From Apostichopus japonicus (taxonomy: Eukaryota > Echinodermata > Holothuroidea > Aspidochirotida > Stichopodidae): a DNA stretch of 64,000 nt. The DNA lies in contig NC_092562.1 in NCBI RefSeq assembly GCF_037975245.1, positions 416,501 through 480,500 on the forward strand, written 5' to 3'. The notes below the pieces were generated by a model. It was not told the DNA's origin, made no database searches, and was given only the letters and a program-made list of their open reading frames with translations. The translations under genes and the position numbers were made by a program. Shown piece after piece: positions 24,066 through 39,000 of this stretch (position 1 is its first letter; each line of letters opens with the position of its first letter).

Positions 24066-27000
24066 GTGAGTGACTGGGGAAGCAACACTAGTACTTAGAG
24101 AATTAAGTGCATGCTAAACATCCACCAGCTGAAAGAGTAGCATAGATACAGGGCAAATGGCTGCAGTTTTTGTTTTATGTTCTTTTGGTTGTGCCTCGGA
24201 CAACCAGGCCTTAATTTTCGCTTGCAAGAAAAGCCAATTTGGATATCGGAAAAAAATTGTTGCAAAATAACAAGGAATGACCAATATCATGAACACTGTA
24301 GTCCGAGAGATGTGTACAGTAGGTTTGGTGAACAGACACCAGCAGCTTTGGGCCAGTAAAAATCCACTTTTGATCTATCATAGGCCTGCCACTGTTTTTG
24401 TGTTATTTTCAGTATCTCCAACGTGACGGAGGGGGATACAGATTGTATCATTGTACCTACAGCCGACAGGTCTGTATTTCGGGTCTTATAGTTACTATTT
24501 CAATCTACTAAAATCTACTAAAATAACTCTTTTCAATAGACAACAGCTGGAAGACCATTCAAATTTGTCCTGCTATAGACTGAATGAATACAATCAAATT
24601 TGTGGTTCAACTGTCAGGTCTTATTCACTTCATTCACAGTTTTTATTGAGACATGTGTCCAAAAAAACTCATCCAAATTATCCTAGATTATGAAAAAAAA
24701 AAATTGGCTCAACCTCAGCAGAATTAGTCAGGGGAAGATATCAATCTGATACCATGAATGAAGATGAAGAGTTATTTTTACTTGGCAGAGTCTGCTAAAT
24801 AGGTTAAAGGTTAAAGTGAGATGGCCTGTGACATTTATATCTGATGTCAACCCTCCCTTTTGTGAGTATGATTGTAAGGGGTTCTAAGACGGTTCCTATC
24901 TAGTTCCTACCATAGATGGACCTATTGTAGTACAGTAAGTGTACTTTAAAGTTCTCATACTTAAATTTAATGTTCTCCGCCCTCTCACCTGTCTCCCCAT
25001 TCTACTTTATATGATCGCACTTTCCCCATCCGCCTGTTGTACCGAGCTGGTCATAATGGTTCAGCGAGTCTGTATACGTCGGTATGTTTCAGTACATCCT
25101 GTACAGGGCTGAAACAAACTTGCAACACTGGAAGGCACACTGACAGACAATATCTAACAACAACAACAACAACAACAACAACTAGCTTTAACACAACAAC
25201 AACAACAACGACAACAAATAGTGTCATTTAATTGATACTGTACTAGACAACTGCAATAATTTCTAAAGAGAAGTCAACTCACTGTCTGAAGTGGAAACTG
25301 GTTGACCAGAGCACAGAGAAGAATGGATTTATAATGAAACAAGCTGAGTTAAACTGAGGCTGAAAGAAAAGCAAAGGATTATAATCAGAACAAGGGGGAG
25401 GTTAAGGAGTGGAAGAGGGCTAAACAAGGGATTAAAGGAAAAGTTGAAGTTGTTGAAGAAGAAAGAGATCTAAAGAAACATTATAAAGCTTTCACTCCTT
25501 TATTTAGACGCTTATTTACAGGACTATTCACAAGTTTTTCTATTTCTGTGCACAGCATAGATAATGTGTTTGCTAAGAATTTTTGCTTTGCTTTGACTCT
25601 CATTGAAATTTATTTAAACAAACCAGTGAAACCATACTATAGGCTCAGACAGAAGGTATCTTTTGACGTGATGTCATTGACACCTACTTCTCATTGTCGT
25701 TGTGCAAACTGACTTTTCTCGACGAGAAACTGACAACAATTTGTTATGTAGTTAAAAGTTCTTTTAAAGGAGAAATCAGTCATCACCTTAGTTTTAAGTT
25801 ATGTGTGTTCCACAGTTTAGAGGAAGCTGGTACACAATGTTATGACTCTAGAGGCTTACACGTTCATTGCTGTCAAAGTTTCTGTTAACCTGATGTCCTT
25901 ACACCTTCGATTGGTTCATTTAATTCATCCCTCTCTTACCGTTCCTCACCGCACTGACATTTCACCTGTTATTTAATAAATTGGTAGCATTTCAGTACCG
26001 TATTTATCTTTTTGATCCATTCTGGCCACCACTAACATCCTCTTTGTAGCTGGAATACATATTCTGCCAGTTGTCTTACCCTTCTTCACACATCAGTTTT
26101 ACATAAACTTGTATTGTTGCTAAGTTGTAAATATTTAAAAGGGCCAGAAGATTATGGAGTTTCTGCAAATCGTATCCCAAGCAGAAATACTAGTACCCTG
26201 TGCTTCCCCTCACCCTCCCCTTGCCCCTCCCCTTGCCCCTCCCCTTGCCCCTCCCCTCCCCCCTTCCCCCTCCCAGGGTACCAGTGTTATTAAACCATGT
26301 TATGAACTTTTAAAATTTTCAGCTACCTTAAACTAGAATCCAACTCAACTATCATCATACAATTGAGTTATTCATTTATGCATTAATAATATTTACAACA
26401 CTTTCAAGCAGCATTGAAAACTCCTTTCTGTTTTGAGAGATTGTCAAACAACTTCTTTGATTCCTATAAAGTACAATATATGTACTATGTATATCATGTA
26501 AATTTTTGCCACTGTTTTTATGTTAACTAGAGAGAGAGATATGTTGATATTACTGCATTGTACAGTATGTGTATGGCTACTGAGCCAGATACATGTATGT
26601 GGATTGTATATACTTACATACTGTACAGTGCCAGATACAACATTTTCTCCCTCGCGTTCAGATGTTTCCTGACTTCTATTTGGTTAAACTTGGAAATTTG
26701 CATCAATAAATGACTTCAACATTTTGGGTGTAACGGACAAATTCTGCAATCTACTGACTCATAGATAGCTTCACATTATGTATTGCCTGGCATTAAACTG
26801 CTAGTAAAGAGCAATTGTCACTATTAGACAAGTGCTGGTAGCCACTAAAACATTTCAGTACATTCAGTAAACATTACGACTATAAAACAGGGAGAGAATC
26901 TTCTCTTAGAGATAAATGTAACGATCATGATGAATCCTTATATATCAGATTGTTTATAGGTTCTACAGGTTGATTCTAGTAGTTGGATAGAGACTGTAAA

Positions 27001-30000
27001 ATACTGTAAAAAGCTCTGGTAACAAACACAAAACTACTGTGAGGGTGAACGGGGGGGGGGGGCAGTTAGATGTGGGTTATTTAAGGAGCTGTATGTATAG
27101 CATTCACATTGCTGTAGTATTGAGCCTAGATACACACAGTACTGTATACAGTTTTAAGTAAACACTGAGCATTGAAACATATGTATTGCAAGCATTTTAA
27201 AATAGTAACTTAAATGCAGTGAGTTGGGCTTGATACGTAGTACCTCATAAATTTATGTGCAGCAGCGAAAAATTTAGTGTTCATTAGGTATTGTTATTTA
27301 ACTGACAGAAGATAAATGTAAATTTTTTTTCTGATACTGTAGGAATTACAGACATTGCAAAGAAAGAGGTAGTGCAGACCCCCCTCTCCCCCCCCCCCAA
27401 AAAAAGAGCAGTGGTGATTATTGGGAAGGAAACTTGCTACTTGTTCATCTGGCAATCCTGTCTTTTATTTAACATTAATTGTCCGTACAGTACTGACTAG
27501 ATGAGAAGACCTGTTTTATCATTACCTACAGTGCATTAGTTCAGTGGAAATTTACATACCGTAGTATAGCTGAATGATTTTTAGATCCTTCACAGGTACA
27601 TACAGTACATGTAATTTTAACAAAAAATAAATTTGTCCTATTGGCAAATAAACATGCTCGTTAAATTGTAAACTTTTTCAGCAAGCCAGACACATTTCTA
27701 AACAGTACTTACAGTGCTGTAGAGTTTAATTGGTAAGAATGTAAGATACATACATGTGTGTCTACAAAGGGTTGATTAAGTTGCAGTACATCCCGGTTGC
27801 ACTGTTGGCATTGCACTTTTCATATTTTCATCATTTTTCGATTTAAAGATGGAAAAAAAAAAGAAGAGGAATATTTTAATCCTTGACTCTGAGGCAACTT
27901 ATGTTCACTGCATAACATCTTCTCGCTTCAAGCTGCCATTCGGATTGTTACCAAAGTGGTTTACACATACAGTATCTCCCACCTGAGTTTATAATTCATC
28001 GAATGCAATAGTACAAATTACTCATATCATATCATGACATGACATTTTATCTTGTGTTTTTTTTTCCTTTCCTGAGATTCGTACCATCCGGAATAGGTTT
28101 CTGGAATCTAATATGTTTCCTTAAGAAAATATATGCATGATCTATGACACTTGGAAGTCTTTCCATTTTAGTGGAAACTAATTCCCCACATACTATCCGA
28201 TTGGGCAACATCCTGAAGGATATGATAGCTTTTCTTGTAAATAAAGCAGCAAGCAGTGGGCGACATGTTCATTCTTCATTCAACCTTGGAGTCAGGACTT
28301 GTCACCGCCTCTTTTTTTTGTGTTCTAAATTACAACAAGCGTGCCCTAAACGCTGTTTACATGTTCTCTCCACTGGAGTCGATGTTACCTAACACCGAGA
28401 AACGAGTCGGGTTTCCTTCAATTCTACCATCAACTACCTATCAGGTATAGTAGGTGCTTGTTGAATGGTCAGGACCATAGCAAAGTTGTTTAAACATTCC
28501 AGAAAATCAATTCAGCCTAAAAAGAGATAGCGGTTATTCTAACTCTGACAATAGTGTTAAGCGTTGGGGGTAGTTCTTTACTATCTGTCATTCCTCTTTT
28601 CGATAGCAGCGCGCATTAACGGCGTATAAGATTTGGGGACATCTTACCAAAGATTTTTTTTCTAGAAGATACGCTGAAGAACATGGCAGGATTTGATATG
28701 GACTAGTTTTGTCTGCTTTGTGTCGTAGTGCTATACCTCAGAAGCCGACTCTAAATTCTCTGAATTCTAATGGATTTAATATTTAGCTTCAAAGTTTAAT
28801 GAATTTTACTCAACAATAATGTGCTATAAGTATATACAGAATTGTACCCGATGAAGTAATTTATGCGTGATGTGGACCGCAGAATGAAACAAAGGATATA
28901 TCTGCATGTTCATCATATTACTTGTCAATCGGAAGTAAATGTCGTTCACTCTTCAACTTGGAGGTTACTCATGAAACATTGAATGTTTTCAACAGCAAGG
29001 TTTTTTTTTTTTGAGTTTGAGGAAAGTACTTTCGTATTAATATCTGTTTCTTGTTTCATAACCTAGATTTTTTAAGAGATTCTTTTGCAGTAGACTTTCA
29101 ATAGCTAGAGCGGTGTATACATAAATTGTTGGCGATTGTATTATTATGCTGCTACTAGATGAATTCTGGTACATTTGGCTACTACGTTGGCCATCTTTAA
29201 TATGGTAAATGTACATTATAATTACTACTACAGTATTTGAACAGAGGATCCATCCATACATGAAATATCGGAGGAAATACTTGGAATAACTTGGATTTTT
29301 CTAAACGGATAACAGCTAAGCCATGCAGAAGCATTGTAGAGGTGCAATTAAAGTGAAGGAGGCATACGAGTCGGTAAGTTATTGATGAATAAATATATAA
29401 AAAGCAATATTCAAGAATGTGATTTGCTCCTGTGTTTTGATCTTTGTGTCACTGCGACGGTCAGTGAAGTACTGTAGTATATATATATACATATAGTATA
29501 TGTATATATATGCAAGTTTTTGCTGTACAAAATTTGGCAAACTGCTGTCAAGCAAAGGTGTGTAGCATGCAGACTTTGTACACAGGAACCATTCATAGTA
29601 TTTTCTAGACAAGACTTCAAACTGCTGTGTGCTCTGTGGTCTTCAGTACTGCTATGTCACAAAATTTGAACACTAAATTATTCCCTTGAGTTAACCTTCA
29701 CCCCCCCCCCCCCCACCCTCATCCTTCACATATAATATGGGCTACAGTACTGTGATCTGTGGGCTGTGATGCCCTCAATATCCTGTCCTACCTACAGTAG
29801 GCGCATGGCTTACTCTGGACAATGTTTGAAAGGGAGTTTCACATACAAGTGAGATTTAAATATATAAAGAAACAGATTTGTTTCCTCTGAAACACTTTAC
29901 AAATGGATTGTAAGTGATCAACAAATTATACATTGATTTTACTTGTTAAGTTGATATCGATGAGCCTCTATGCCTGGATTATCTATAACAGTCTAACAGA

Positions 30001-33000
30001 GCTAACCGGAGCCCAATTCCCAGAACCATATGTGTGTTTCGTCTATTGTCGATTCTTGATGATGTGTATGGGTAGAAGGTGGTCTGTATCGCTCTCAGAA
30101 TAGTTAATAGTAGGCATGTGCTAAAATATTACAAGTCATTAGGCTAGGTAGATGGGAAGGTGCAATAGTTAAGATGAGACAGGTATCGTCACTTGTAAAT
30201 ATCCAAACCAGGGAGTTTGGGGATGTACTCGTTTAATACCTTTTTTAAGTTAGTAGGTAAGGGAGAGGTAAGTACATAAGGAGACTAAAGACAGGTTAGT
30301 ATCGTCACTTGTAAATATCCAAACCAGGGAGTTTGGGGATGTACTCGTTTAATGCCTTATTTAAGTTAGTAGGTAAGGGAGAGGTAAGTACATAAGGAGA
30401 CTAAAGACAGGTTAGTATCGTCACTTGTAAATATCCAAACCAGGGAGTTTGGGGATGTACTCGTTTAATGCCTTATTTAAGTTAGTAGGTAAGGGAGAGG
30501 TAAGTAGATAAGGAGACTAAAGACAGGTTAGTATCGTCACTTGTAAATATCCAAACCAGGGAGTTTGGGATGTACTCGTTTAATGCCTTATTTAAGTTAG
30601 TAGGTAAGGGAGAGGTAAGTACATAAGGAGACTAAAGACAGGTTAGTATCGTCACTTGTAAATATCCAAACCAGGGAGTTTGGGGATGTACTCGTTTAAT
30701 GCCTTATTTAAGTTAGTAGGTAAGGGAGAGGTAAGTACATAAGGAGACTAAAGACAGGTTAGTATCGTCACTTGTAAATATCCAAACCAGGGAGTTTGGG
30801 GATGTACTCGTTTAATGCCTTATTTAAGTTAGTAGGTAAGGGAGAGGTAAGTACATAAGGAGACTAAAGACAGGTTAGTATCGTCACTTGTAAATATCCA
30901 AACCAGGGAGTTTGGGATGTACTCGTTTAATGCCTTATTTAAGTTAGTAGGTAAGGGAGAGGTAAGTACATAAGGAGACTAAAGACAGGTTAGTATCGTC
31001 ACTTGTAAATATCCAAACCAGGGAGTTTGGGCATGTACTCGTTTAATGCCTTTTTTAAGTTAGTAGGTAAGGGAGAGGTAAGTACATAAGGAGACTAAAG
31101 ACAGGTTAGTATCGTCACTTGTAAATATCCAAACCAGGGAGTTTGGGGATGTACTCGTTAAATGCCTTTTTTAAGTTAGTAGGTAAGGGAGAGGTAAGTA
31201 CATAAGGAGACTAAAGACAGGTTAGTATCGTCACTTGTAAATATCCAAACCAGGGAGTTTGGGGATGTACTCGTTTAATGCCTTATTTAAGTTAGTAGGT
31301 AAGGGAGAGGTAAGTACATAAGGAGACTAAAGACAGGTTAGTATCGTCACTTGTAAATATCCAAACCAGGGAGTTTGGGGATGTACTCGTTTAATGCCTT
31401 TTTTAAGTTAGTAGGTAAGGGAGAGGTAAGTACTGTGCAAGTTTTACAAAAAAAATTGATGAGGCAGCTGCTATAGTAAATGGTATTGTATAGTTCTACC
31501 ATTGTACTGCACATTTTTACACAACCACACCACCCCCCCCCCCCCCCTCCGGCTTATAGTGTACAAGTTAGCTTTATGGAACATGCCATATGTACATACA
31601 GTACACAGAGTTCAATATTAACAGTGTGAATAAACTTGTAGAACTACTTACATAAGTATGTTGTAGTTCATACATTGTAATAAAACCACTAGGGGTAATT
31701 AATGAACATTAACCAGTTAATGCAGAGATCTATATGATCATGAGGTTAAAAATAATGTCTCCTGGACAAGGGGCCACTTTGTTTGAAATTTAAGTAGTCC
31801 TACTGTTAAGTTCACAAGATCTATGAGCCAGTAAACTAGAGTGTTATCAGGGGCCATTTTTATGCAACATTTTATATACTCCTTTTAATTGGCAGAACTG
31901 TATACAATGATGCAGCATTCAAACTGATCACATCCATGAGTTTGATGAGGAGGAATGGCTAGGAGAGGCAATTCCAATTTTATTTTTTACCAAATGTATT
32001 CTTAAATTATTTTTTGGTAAGGATGCACAGAAAGGGTGGAGCCTGCAGGTATCATCTTTCCTCCTTGCACATGATGAAACTTTAAACCAAACTTAAATCG
32101 CAATCGTTTACCCACAATTCATAGAGCTATGTACAGTAGAATGAGTTCCAGTTTAATTGTAAATCCTTGCCTGCTAATGTTAATATGCAGACTATTTGTT
32201 ATAATATAGAGTTTACACTGAGCGAGCTACCAGCAGATAATTTACAGTTGAATGACAAGAAACACTGACATGTTGAAGAGCTTAGGGAGTATCTTGACTT
32301 GATGTGAAGTTAAGGTTCTTTGATTGCACATAGATCCAACAGTTTATATACAAGCTTTTGTCTTCTTAGGCTGTATTTATTATATGGTACTTGTTGCCAA
32401 AAGTTGAAAGACAATAATCACTCAATGGAGCGTGTGAGGTGACATTTTCAATGACAGTTGTTTTCGTTTTTTCATTAATTTGTTGGATCGTGGATGTACC
32501 GTACAGTACAGCTTTTAAGACAATATTGTTGTACATTATTTGTCATACTGTAGGTAGCGATATTATACTGTATATGTATGGAATAGTTACTGTTGTACAG
32601 TACCGGAGGGATGTAATGTGTGTAAATGCTTGCTCTACTTGGACCGTTCTGTGGAATTGTGTTCAATGTAAATGTAATGTTTGTACACTATTGATCTATG
32701 CAGTCTATGCAGTGTACTCCTTGTGTCACTTGGATCTACTCTGTTCAACAGCACATTGTAATGTACGGCTCCTCTCTGCACTGTACTCCTTGCAGTAATC
32801 GTATAATTTTGGATCTTATGTTGTGAGCGATATTTACTCTGCTTTATTGGAATGTTCAGGTTCCATTAATTCTTGTCTTGGGCAAAATTTTGTAGTATTT
32901 TTGCTGCTATAGCATCCATGGATTCATCTTGGACGCATTTGTGGGTTTATTTCCATTCGTGAGTAAATTGTGGATCATGCTGATTAAAGTAGAGTCACAG

Positions 33001-36000
33001 AGTCTGTAGTACATTCATAAACTCCAATTTCTCACACTCATTCATGGGTTGCAAGGTTTTAATTTTTTTTTAAAGGTCGTTCCCTAGGAGGATTATACTG
33101 CTCTGAGTCTGAGCAACACTTTCTTTTTGACAAGCAATGCAGTCTTTCTGATTATAATTTACTTAAAAGATACAGTCCTTGAATTTCTTGTAAGGCTCCT
33201 ACTGTACTGTAATGCTATTTCATGTAACTCACCAAGTACAAACAAAAGTGTGAAGAAAGAAATTGTGCACTGTACTATACCGTACAGTATTGTGATCTGC
33301 TGTAGCTGTAAGGGTGCTCAGTACTACACTATTAAGATACTGTACCTAGCTGTATGCAACCATGCATTTAGTGTTTTTATGTTGTAAAGGCCTTTGATGT
33401 TGATGAATAATTTCATTTCTTATCAAATATATTGAAAACACTGAGGTGTTCTGTGTACAAACACAGCTGGCTCAAAACCTTTGGGGTTTTGTCAACAAAG
33501 TTACACTACATCAGTGTACAATATCTAGTGGGCACTTAAATAAATCTGAATCCCTGCAGTTACATCAATATATATTCTGATATACTGGATCGTCCATGAT
33601 AAAATTCTCTTCCGTTTTGAGCTGTACATTAACTGTAGCATCCTGATTTCTTATTTTATACTGAACAGCTTCAATTTACTTTTGGTAAAGTTGGACTTCA
33701 GTTTACCTGCCGTTAAAAAGCCTTACTTAGTCTATTATTGGAGGACCTGTAGTATATATGCTATCCCCTATATATGAACCTACCACCGCCATATTGAAAG
33801 TAAAGTTTAAATTATGCAATCAAGTAAATAAACATCCTTGAGTCAACAATCAATTTCCAATTAGCCTCTGAAGAAGATGCTGCTAGGATCAAAACATCAG
33901 GCCTTCTAAGTGTGACATATTTACCCTCTGAATAAGATCCTGCTTGGATCGAAGCATCAAGCCCTGTAAGTTTTACATATTTACCCTATGAAGAAAATAC
34001 TGATGGGATCAAATCATCAGGCCCTCAAAGTTTTACATATTTATATTCTGAAGAAGATCCTGCTAGGATCGAAACATTAGGCCCTCGCAGTTTTACGAAT
34101 TTACCCTCTGAAGAAGATTTGCTAAACATTTCTGTTCTCTCTTAAACAGTAATATAAGTTAGATGCTATACTTGACTGGCCTAGTTATATAGATTTCTAG
34201 ACACCTATATAAGTAAACAGCCTCTCACTTTATTGTTTTTTTTTGCTGAGAAGATTAAACTTGAATTCCCAAGGGGCTATTAGTGAAATGGATTACGGTC
34301 TCTGGTTTGGAGTGCCTCTAGTAAGTGTGTCAGTTACTTCTTAAATTGATTTTATCACCCATCTGCTTTGAGGTTCCATCAGACTTGTAAATAATCACAT
34401 GTGTTTTGTCTATAAGCCAATTGACAGAGTAACACCAGAGACTTAACACTGACTGAAATGAGGTACATTATCATTATACTGTGTTTGTCTATTTTGTGTC
34501 AAAAATCAATGGTGTCTCCTTCCGAGAATTTAGTTGGGTAAAAAGTAATTATCTTCTGCATTCATTTTGTGAATTCCATTAACTTGCAATCATCAAACTC
34601 TTCTCTGCCATTCTTTCATTCGCTTGATTGCTCGCTCGCTCGTTTGCGTCATGTGCAACCGATCGGGCCCTTAATTGGCCCGCTCCCTTTGTGTCGGGTC
34701 CATCTCTCATTGTGATCCTAATCCGAGGGTTCCATGGCCCGTCAATATTTGGCATCGATGTAATGCATATATATGGGATGTATACTACGGCATGCATGGT
34801 GTAACTAATTGTGCTGGCATTGTAGTGTTCAGGGGTGTAGTCATCTGAATTTGATCTGGAGGATTTGAAAATATTAACAAGTAATAGTACAGTGTAGTAC
34901 GAAGAAACAGGCAAACTTAATCCAGTTGGAATGTTCTGGTTTGATGGTTTTTTACTCTTTGGAATACCGTTTAATTTTGTGATCAGGATATCCATAAAAT
35001 TTCAAATTCGGAGATACCAAATACCCTGAGGCCTGAGTGGCACAGGACTTCTTTTAAGTTGTTGAACTTTTGCATTCAGTGTTTTATAATTGCAAAATGT
35101 GGTTCTCTCAAAGTCTGTTTTGAAAACAGTCACAGGTGCATATATAATTGTCAATATTTTTCTGCACACAGTGATTAATTCTTCCTCTCATCGAGGGAGA
35201 GATACAAGACAGGGTTGAGGGGGGGGGCTGGGGATTGGGGGCTGGTGGTGATCATACCATCTGCGTGGTCTTTTGTCACTGCAGTAGCTACAGATCCAGC
35301 TGATGTGTACTAATTTACTGTAGACTTCATCTACAAAGTTCTGTACTAGTATTCATAGATATTAGCTTCTTGAGTTAATTTTGAATTATTGTTGATTTAA
35401 ATAGTTACATTCTCCCATAACAATGGGGTCATTTCAAACACTGTAGCATGTAAACGTTGAAAAGTTTGTAATTTTACAATCTACTTTCAAATATGTTCAA
35501 TGCTATCATAAAAAGTAGCGGGTGGGTCCAGCTGGGTCCACCTAGTGGCCAGGAACAGATCTAGTACAATTTCAGACACAAAACATTAAAGCAGCTTTTG
35601 GAGTTGATATTGATGATATTATATCAGTTAAACTGAGTTCATTTGCTGGACTGACCAACTTTTGTTTCAAATAATGGAGTGAAAATATCCCAAACTATGA
35701 AATTTGCATTTCATGTTAATTTAATTGTGTTTACTGTGCCAGGTGAGCTCTGTGAATAGTATCCAGACGACAGTATGCCGAGGATTGATTTCTCGTTAAA
35801 ACCTTGAATCAGTGAAGAAATCGGGGCAAGTATCCTCAGCGTGATCAATTACAAAACTTATTTCGAATAAAACTTGCAAGGTTTTGGAAAAATGGCGAGG
35901 TTAAAAAGCTGCTATATGAAAGCAGGTTTGGTCAAATTAACACTGCTTCCAAACATACTGTATGACTATTTCCTAATAGAAAAGTGTAATTAACCCATTG

Positions 36001-39000
36001 AACTGACACATATTCTAAGTTGTAGATATTGTCACGATTGGAATGTAATATCATAGAGCGTATGGTATGTCACTAATGAATTTGATTAAATCATCAACAT
36101 TTGCCAGCCAGACACTTTCCATAGAAGTAAGTACGTATATTAATACACGTAAATACATGTGAAAGCAAATTTCCAAATTTCATAATTATTAGGGTTCTCT
36201 TGCTTCAGTGTTTGAAAACTAAATAGATTAATGAATGTCTTTGTTAGGGGTGCTTGCTATTGGACTAGCATCAAAATATCAATTTCAACTCAAAAAGCTG
36301 TTTTAAAGGAACTGCTGGGGGTTCAAATTATGGCTTGGAGTTTGAGCCATAAGCATTAGATTCCAAACTTTGGAAACAAGTACTGTAGTGGTTGTGTACA
36401 TGGAAACTTAATTAATACCTAAGGTCTACTAATTAGGCTAATGAATTGTAATTTTTTTTTTTTCGAAGTAGAATTTTGCAAAGACTCTACTAACTGTACA
36501 ATTAATTATGAAATGAGAATCCTAGTACAGTATATATACTAAGCAGTTGACATTGCCTGAAGCATGCCATAATTCCAATTGTACAACAACAGAATTAAAT
36601 TGCACAGTGGATATATAATATGGCTTTAGCTGTAGTCTTGTGTTTAGGGTACAGTGTTTGTTGGAAAAGAATCCAGCTGCTTGGTATATACAGTAGAGAA
36701 TTACAGAACCATTTATTGTTGCCATGCAGAAGTCTTCTAGAGTCCTGACATACCATTCTTTGTGAATCATTGAAGTGAGAATGGAGGTGTTTTGTTTCGT
36801 CAAAGTTAGCATACAAGCTGAAAAGAACTGATTTTTATCTCAAAAACCTGAATTGTACCTCTAATGGTGGACCATGGGTTACAATATAGTGTCCAGAAAG
36901 GGTGTGCTATGTACATATACACTCTGAGTGTAATCATAGTCATATGGTACCGTAGCATACGCCCATTAGCGGCCCTATTGACTTACAAACTATATCACAA
37001 AAGTAATGGGGTCTCTAAGTCTAGATAGAGGTTCTCACTAGCTAAATGCTACCCATCACCGGATAGCTGACAAGTTGGCCTTTCATGGCACCATCGATTT
37101 TCGGTATCATGATCATGTAGATTTTTTGCTATCCGAGCCTGAAGTATTCGTCACTTGTAAACAAACCTCTCCACTCAGTAGTAAACAATTTTCGGTACGC
37201 TGCACCTGGGAGGCCTAAAGGGGTCTAAAATTGCCTCAATTGACCCAATTTTTGCACCATGTGTACTTCCATTCATGCTTTTCAACATGCAAACCACAAG
37301 AAGCCAGATCCTGTTTGATAATAGGTCAAAACAGATGTTCTCCTATTGCATTTTAGCACTTTTCCTGAGTTAGGAGAACATTCGGGCGGAGACTCTAATA
37401 GGAGTATCCCACCATATAGGGTACATTGTAATTTATATTTATCAGTAATCTGGAGTTGAAAGGACACACAAGGCCCCCCTCCCCCCCCCCCTCGCATTGG
37501 TAAAACATGGTCTGTGTCAGCGAATAATTTATCTGGTATCGCTAGCAAAATGGGTAAACTGGTACACGAGTGCAAAGATTTACATAGTAGGTTTTAACAA
37601 TGTAGGAACCTAAGTAGTATCTTATAATCTCAGACAAACATTACAGCCTTCAAAACTGCTATGTACACACTATTTGAACAGTGAATTAAGTGCCCTGTGT
37701 GTCTGTGGTCTTAGTCCATCAGGAGATATCACAGACTTAGGGGGTCCTTCAAACATAAGGCTACTGTAGATTGATCAAGTCTAAATGACCTTGAGTTACA
37801 TGTACTGCACTTTTCTTATGGATCTAATCTAATATCAACTTGTTATTAGTATGATGTAATGATGACAGTGGTTTTCAGGGTCAACACTGTTTAACAGTTT
37901 ACATGGTCTTGGAAATATGACAAGAAAAACAGAGAAATCTATGTTATACAATTAGCCATATCATGTACACACAGTTTCCCCCAAATGTACATGATGAAAT
38001 GTCATATACCATATCGATGCTGTATGTGTTTAGCATTGTAAAATCAAACTCCAAGGCCAACTTTAATAATATTTATTAAAAGTTGGGTATCTCCTAGTGT
38101 TTAAGTTTTAAATACGTATTCAGTCAGGCTGGAACAACTCATGCAAAAGAATTTTTTTGTCCCTTCAAGTTATACTGTGTTGTTTCAGAACTGTCATTGT
38201 TTGCAGCCTTTAAAACACTGGCTTAATTTGAAGTAATTTCATTTAATCTGATATTAAATGTTGTTTTCATCTGGGTACCATTCGTTGCCCGTGTACTGAC
38301 AGATTCTGATGAACTCGCAGCAAAATGTGGCTTTTTAAACTGGGGCAACAGTTATTTTTACATTCAAGACTTTTCATGCCAGAAGAATAAAAAGAAATCT
38401 CTAATCCAAATATTTGCGACCCTGTAGCCTAGCAGTGCCCCTGAGGAGATGCAGATTCCCATAGTGTTGATCATGCTTTACTACACAGGAAAGTACCAAT
38501 TGTTTGGTATTTACTATTTTCAACGATTTATTTGGAGACTTCGCTGTATCACTCTGTCCAACGTGTTTTGCTTTCCAAGACAGTTTGGTTCTACTGTATG
38601 TACAGTACAAGGCTGTTATGACCTGATGGTTGGAATAACCGAAGTGTGGGAGTAGGTAAACACATGATCTATAAGTACCCTTCATAAAAACATGAATGTT
38701 TTTCTCAGAGTGTTCGTGTACGGATGGAACATGTACGACAGTACTTACAGGCAGTTCTCATAAAGTGTTACCTGGGAATGTATGGAAATTGACACTGAGA
38801 AGTTTTGTATTTGAGCCTATAAATCGTTATGGACAACTTGACAAGTGAAATCCTATCGGACTAAGGGATTTGGAATAACATAGATTTACTCCGCAGATTG
38901 CCCAAGGACTTTTTCGTCTCTTTCCTGGTCGGTTATTAATACATTCAGTTTTTATTCATTTCCTCAAAACAAGTAATTTGTGTGCGCGTGTGTGTTTACA

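Noticed and set aside
30183-31434. Regular array that might suggest CRISPR
   Set aside because: Units are contiguous 116-bp copies without unique spacers, in an animal gene.
34579-34995. 138-codon frame on the - strand over a GC-rich patch
   Set aside because: No domain or splice support; the patch is more likely regulatory.
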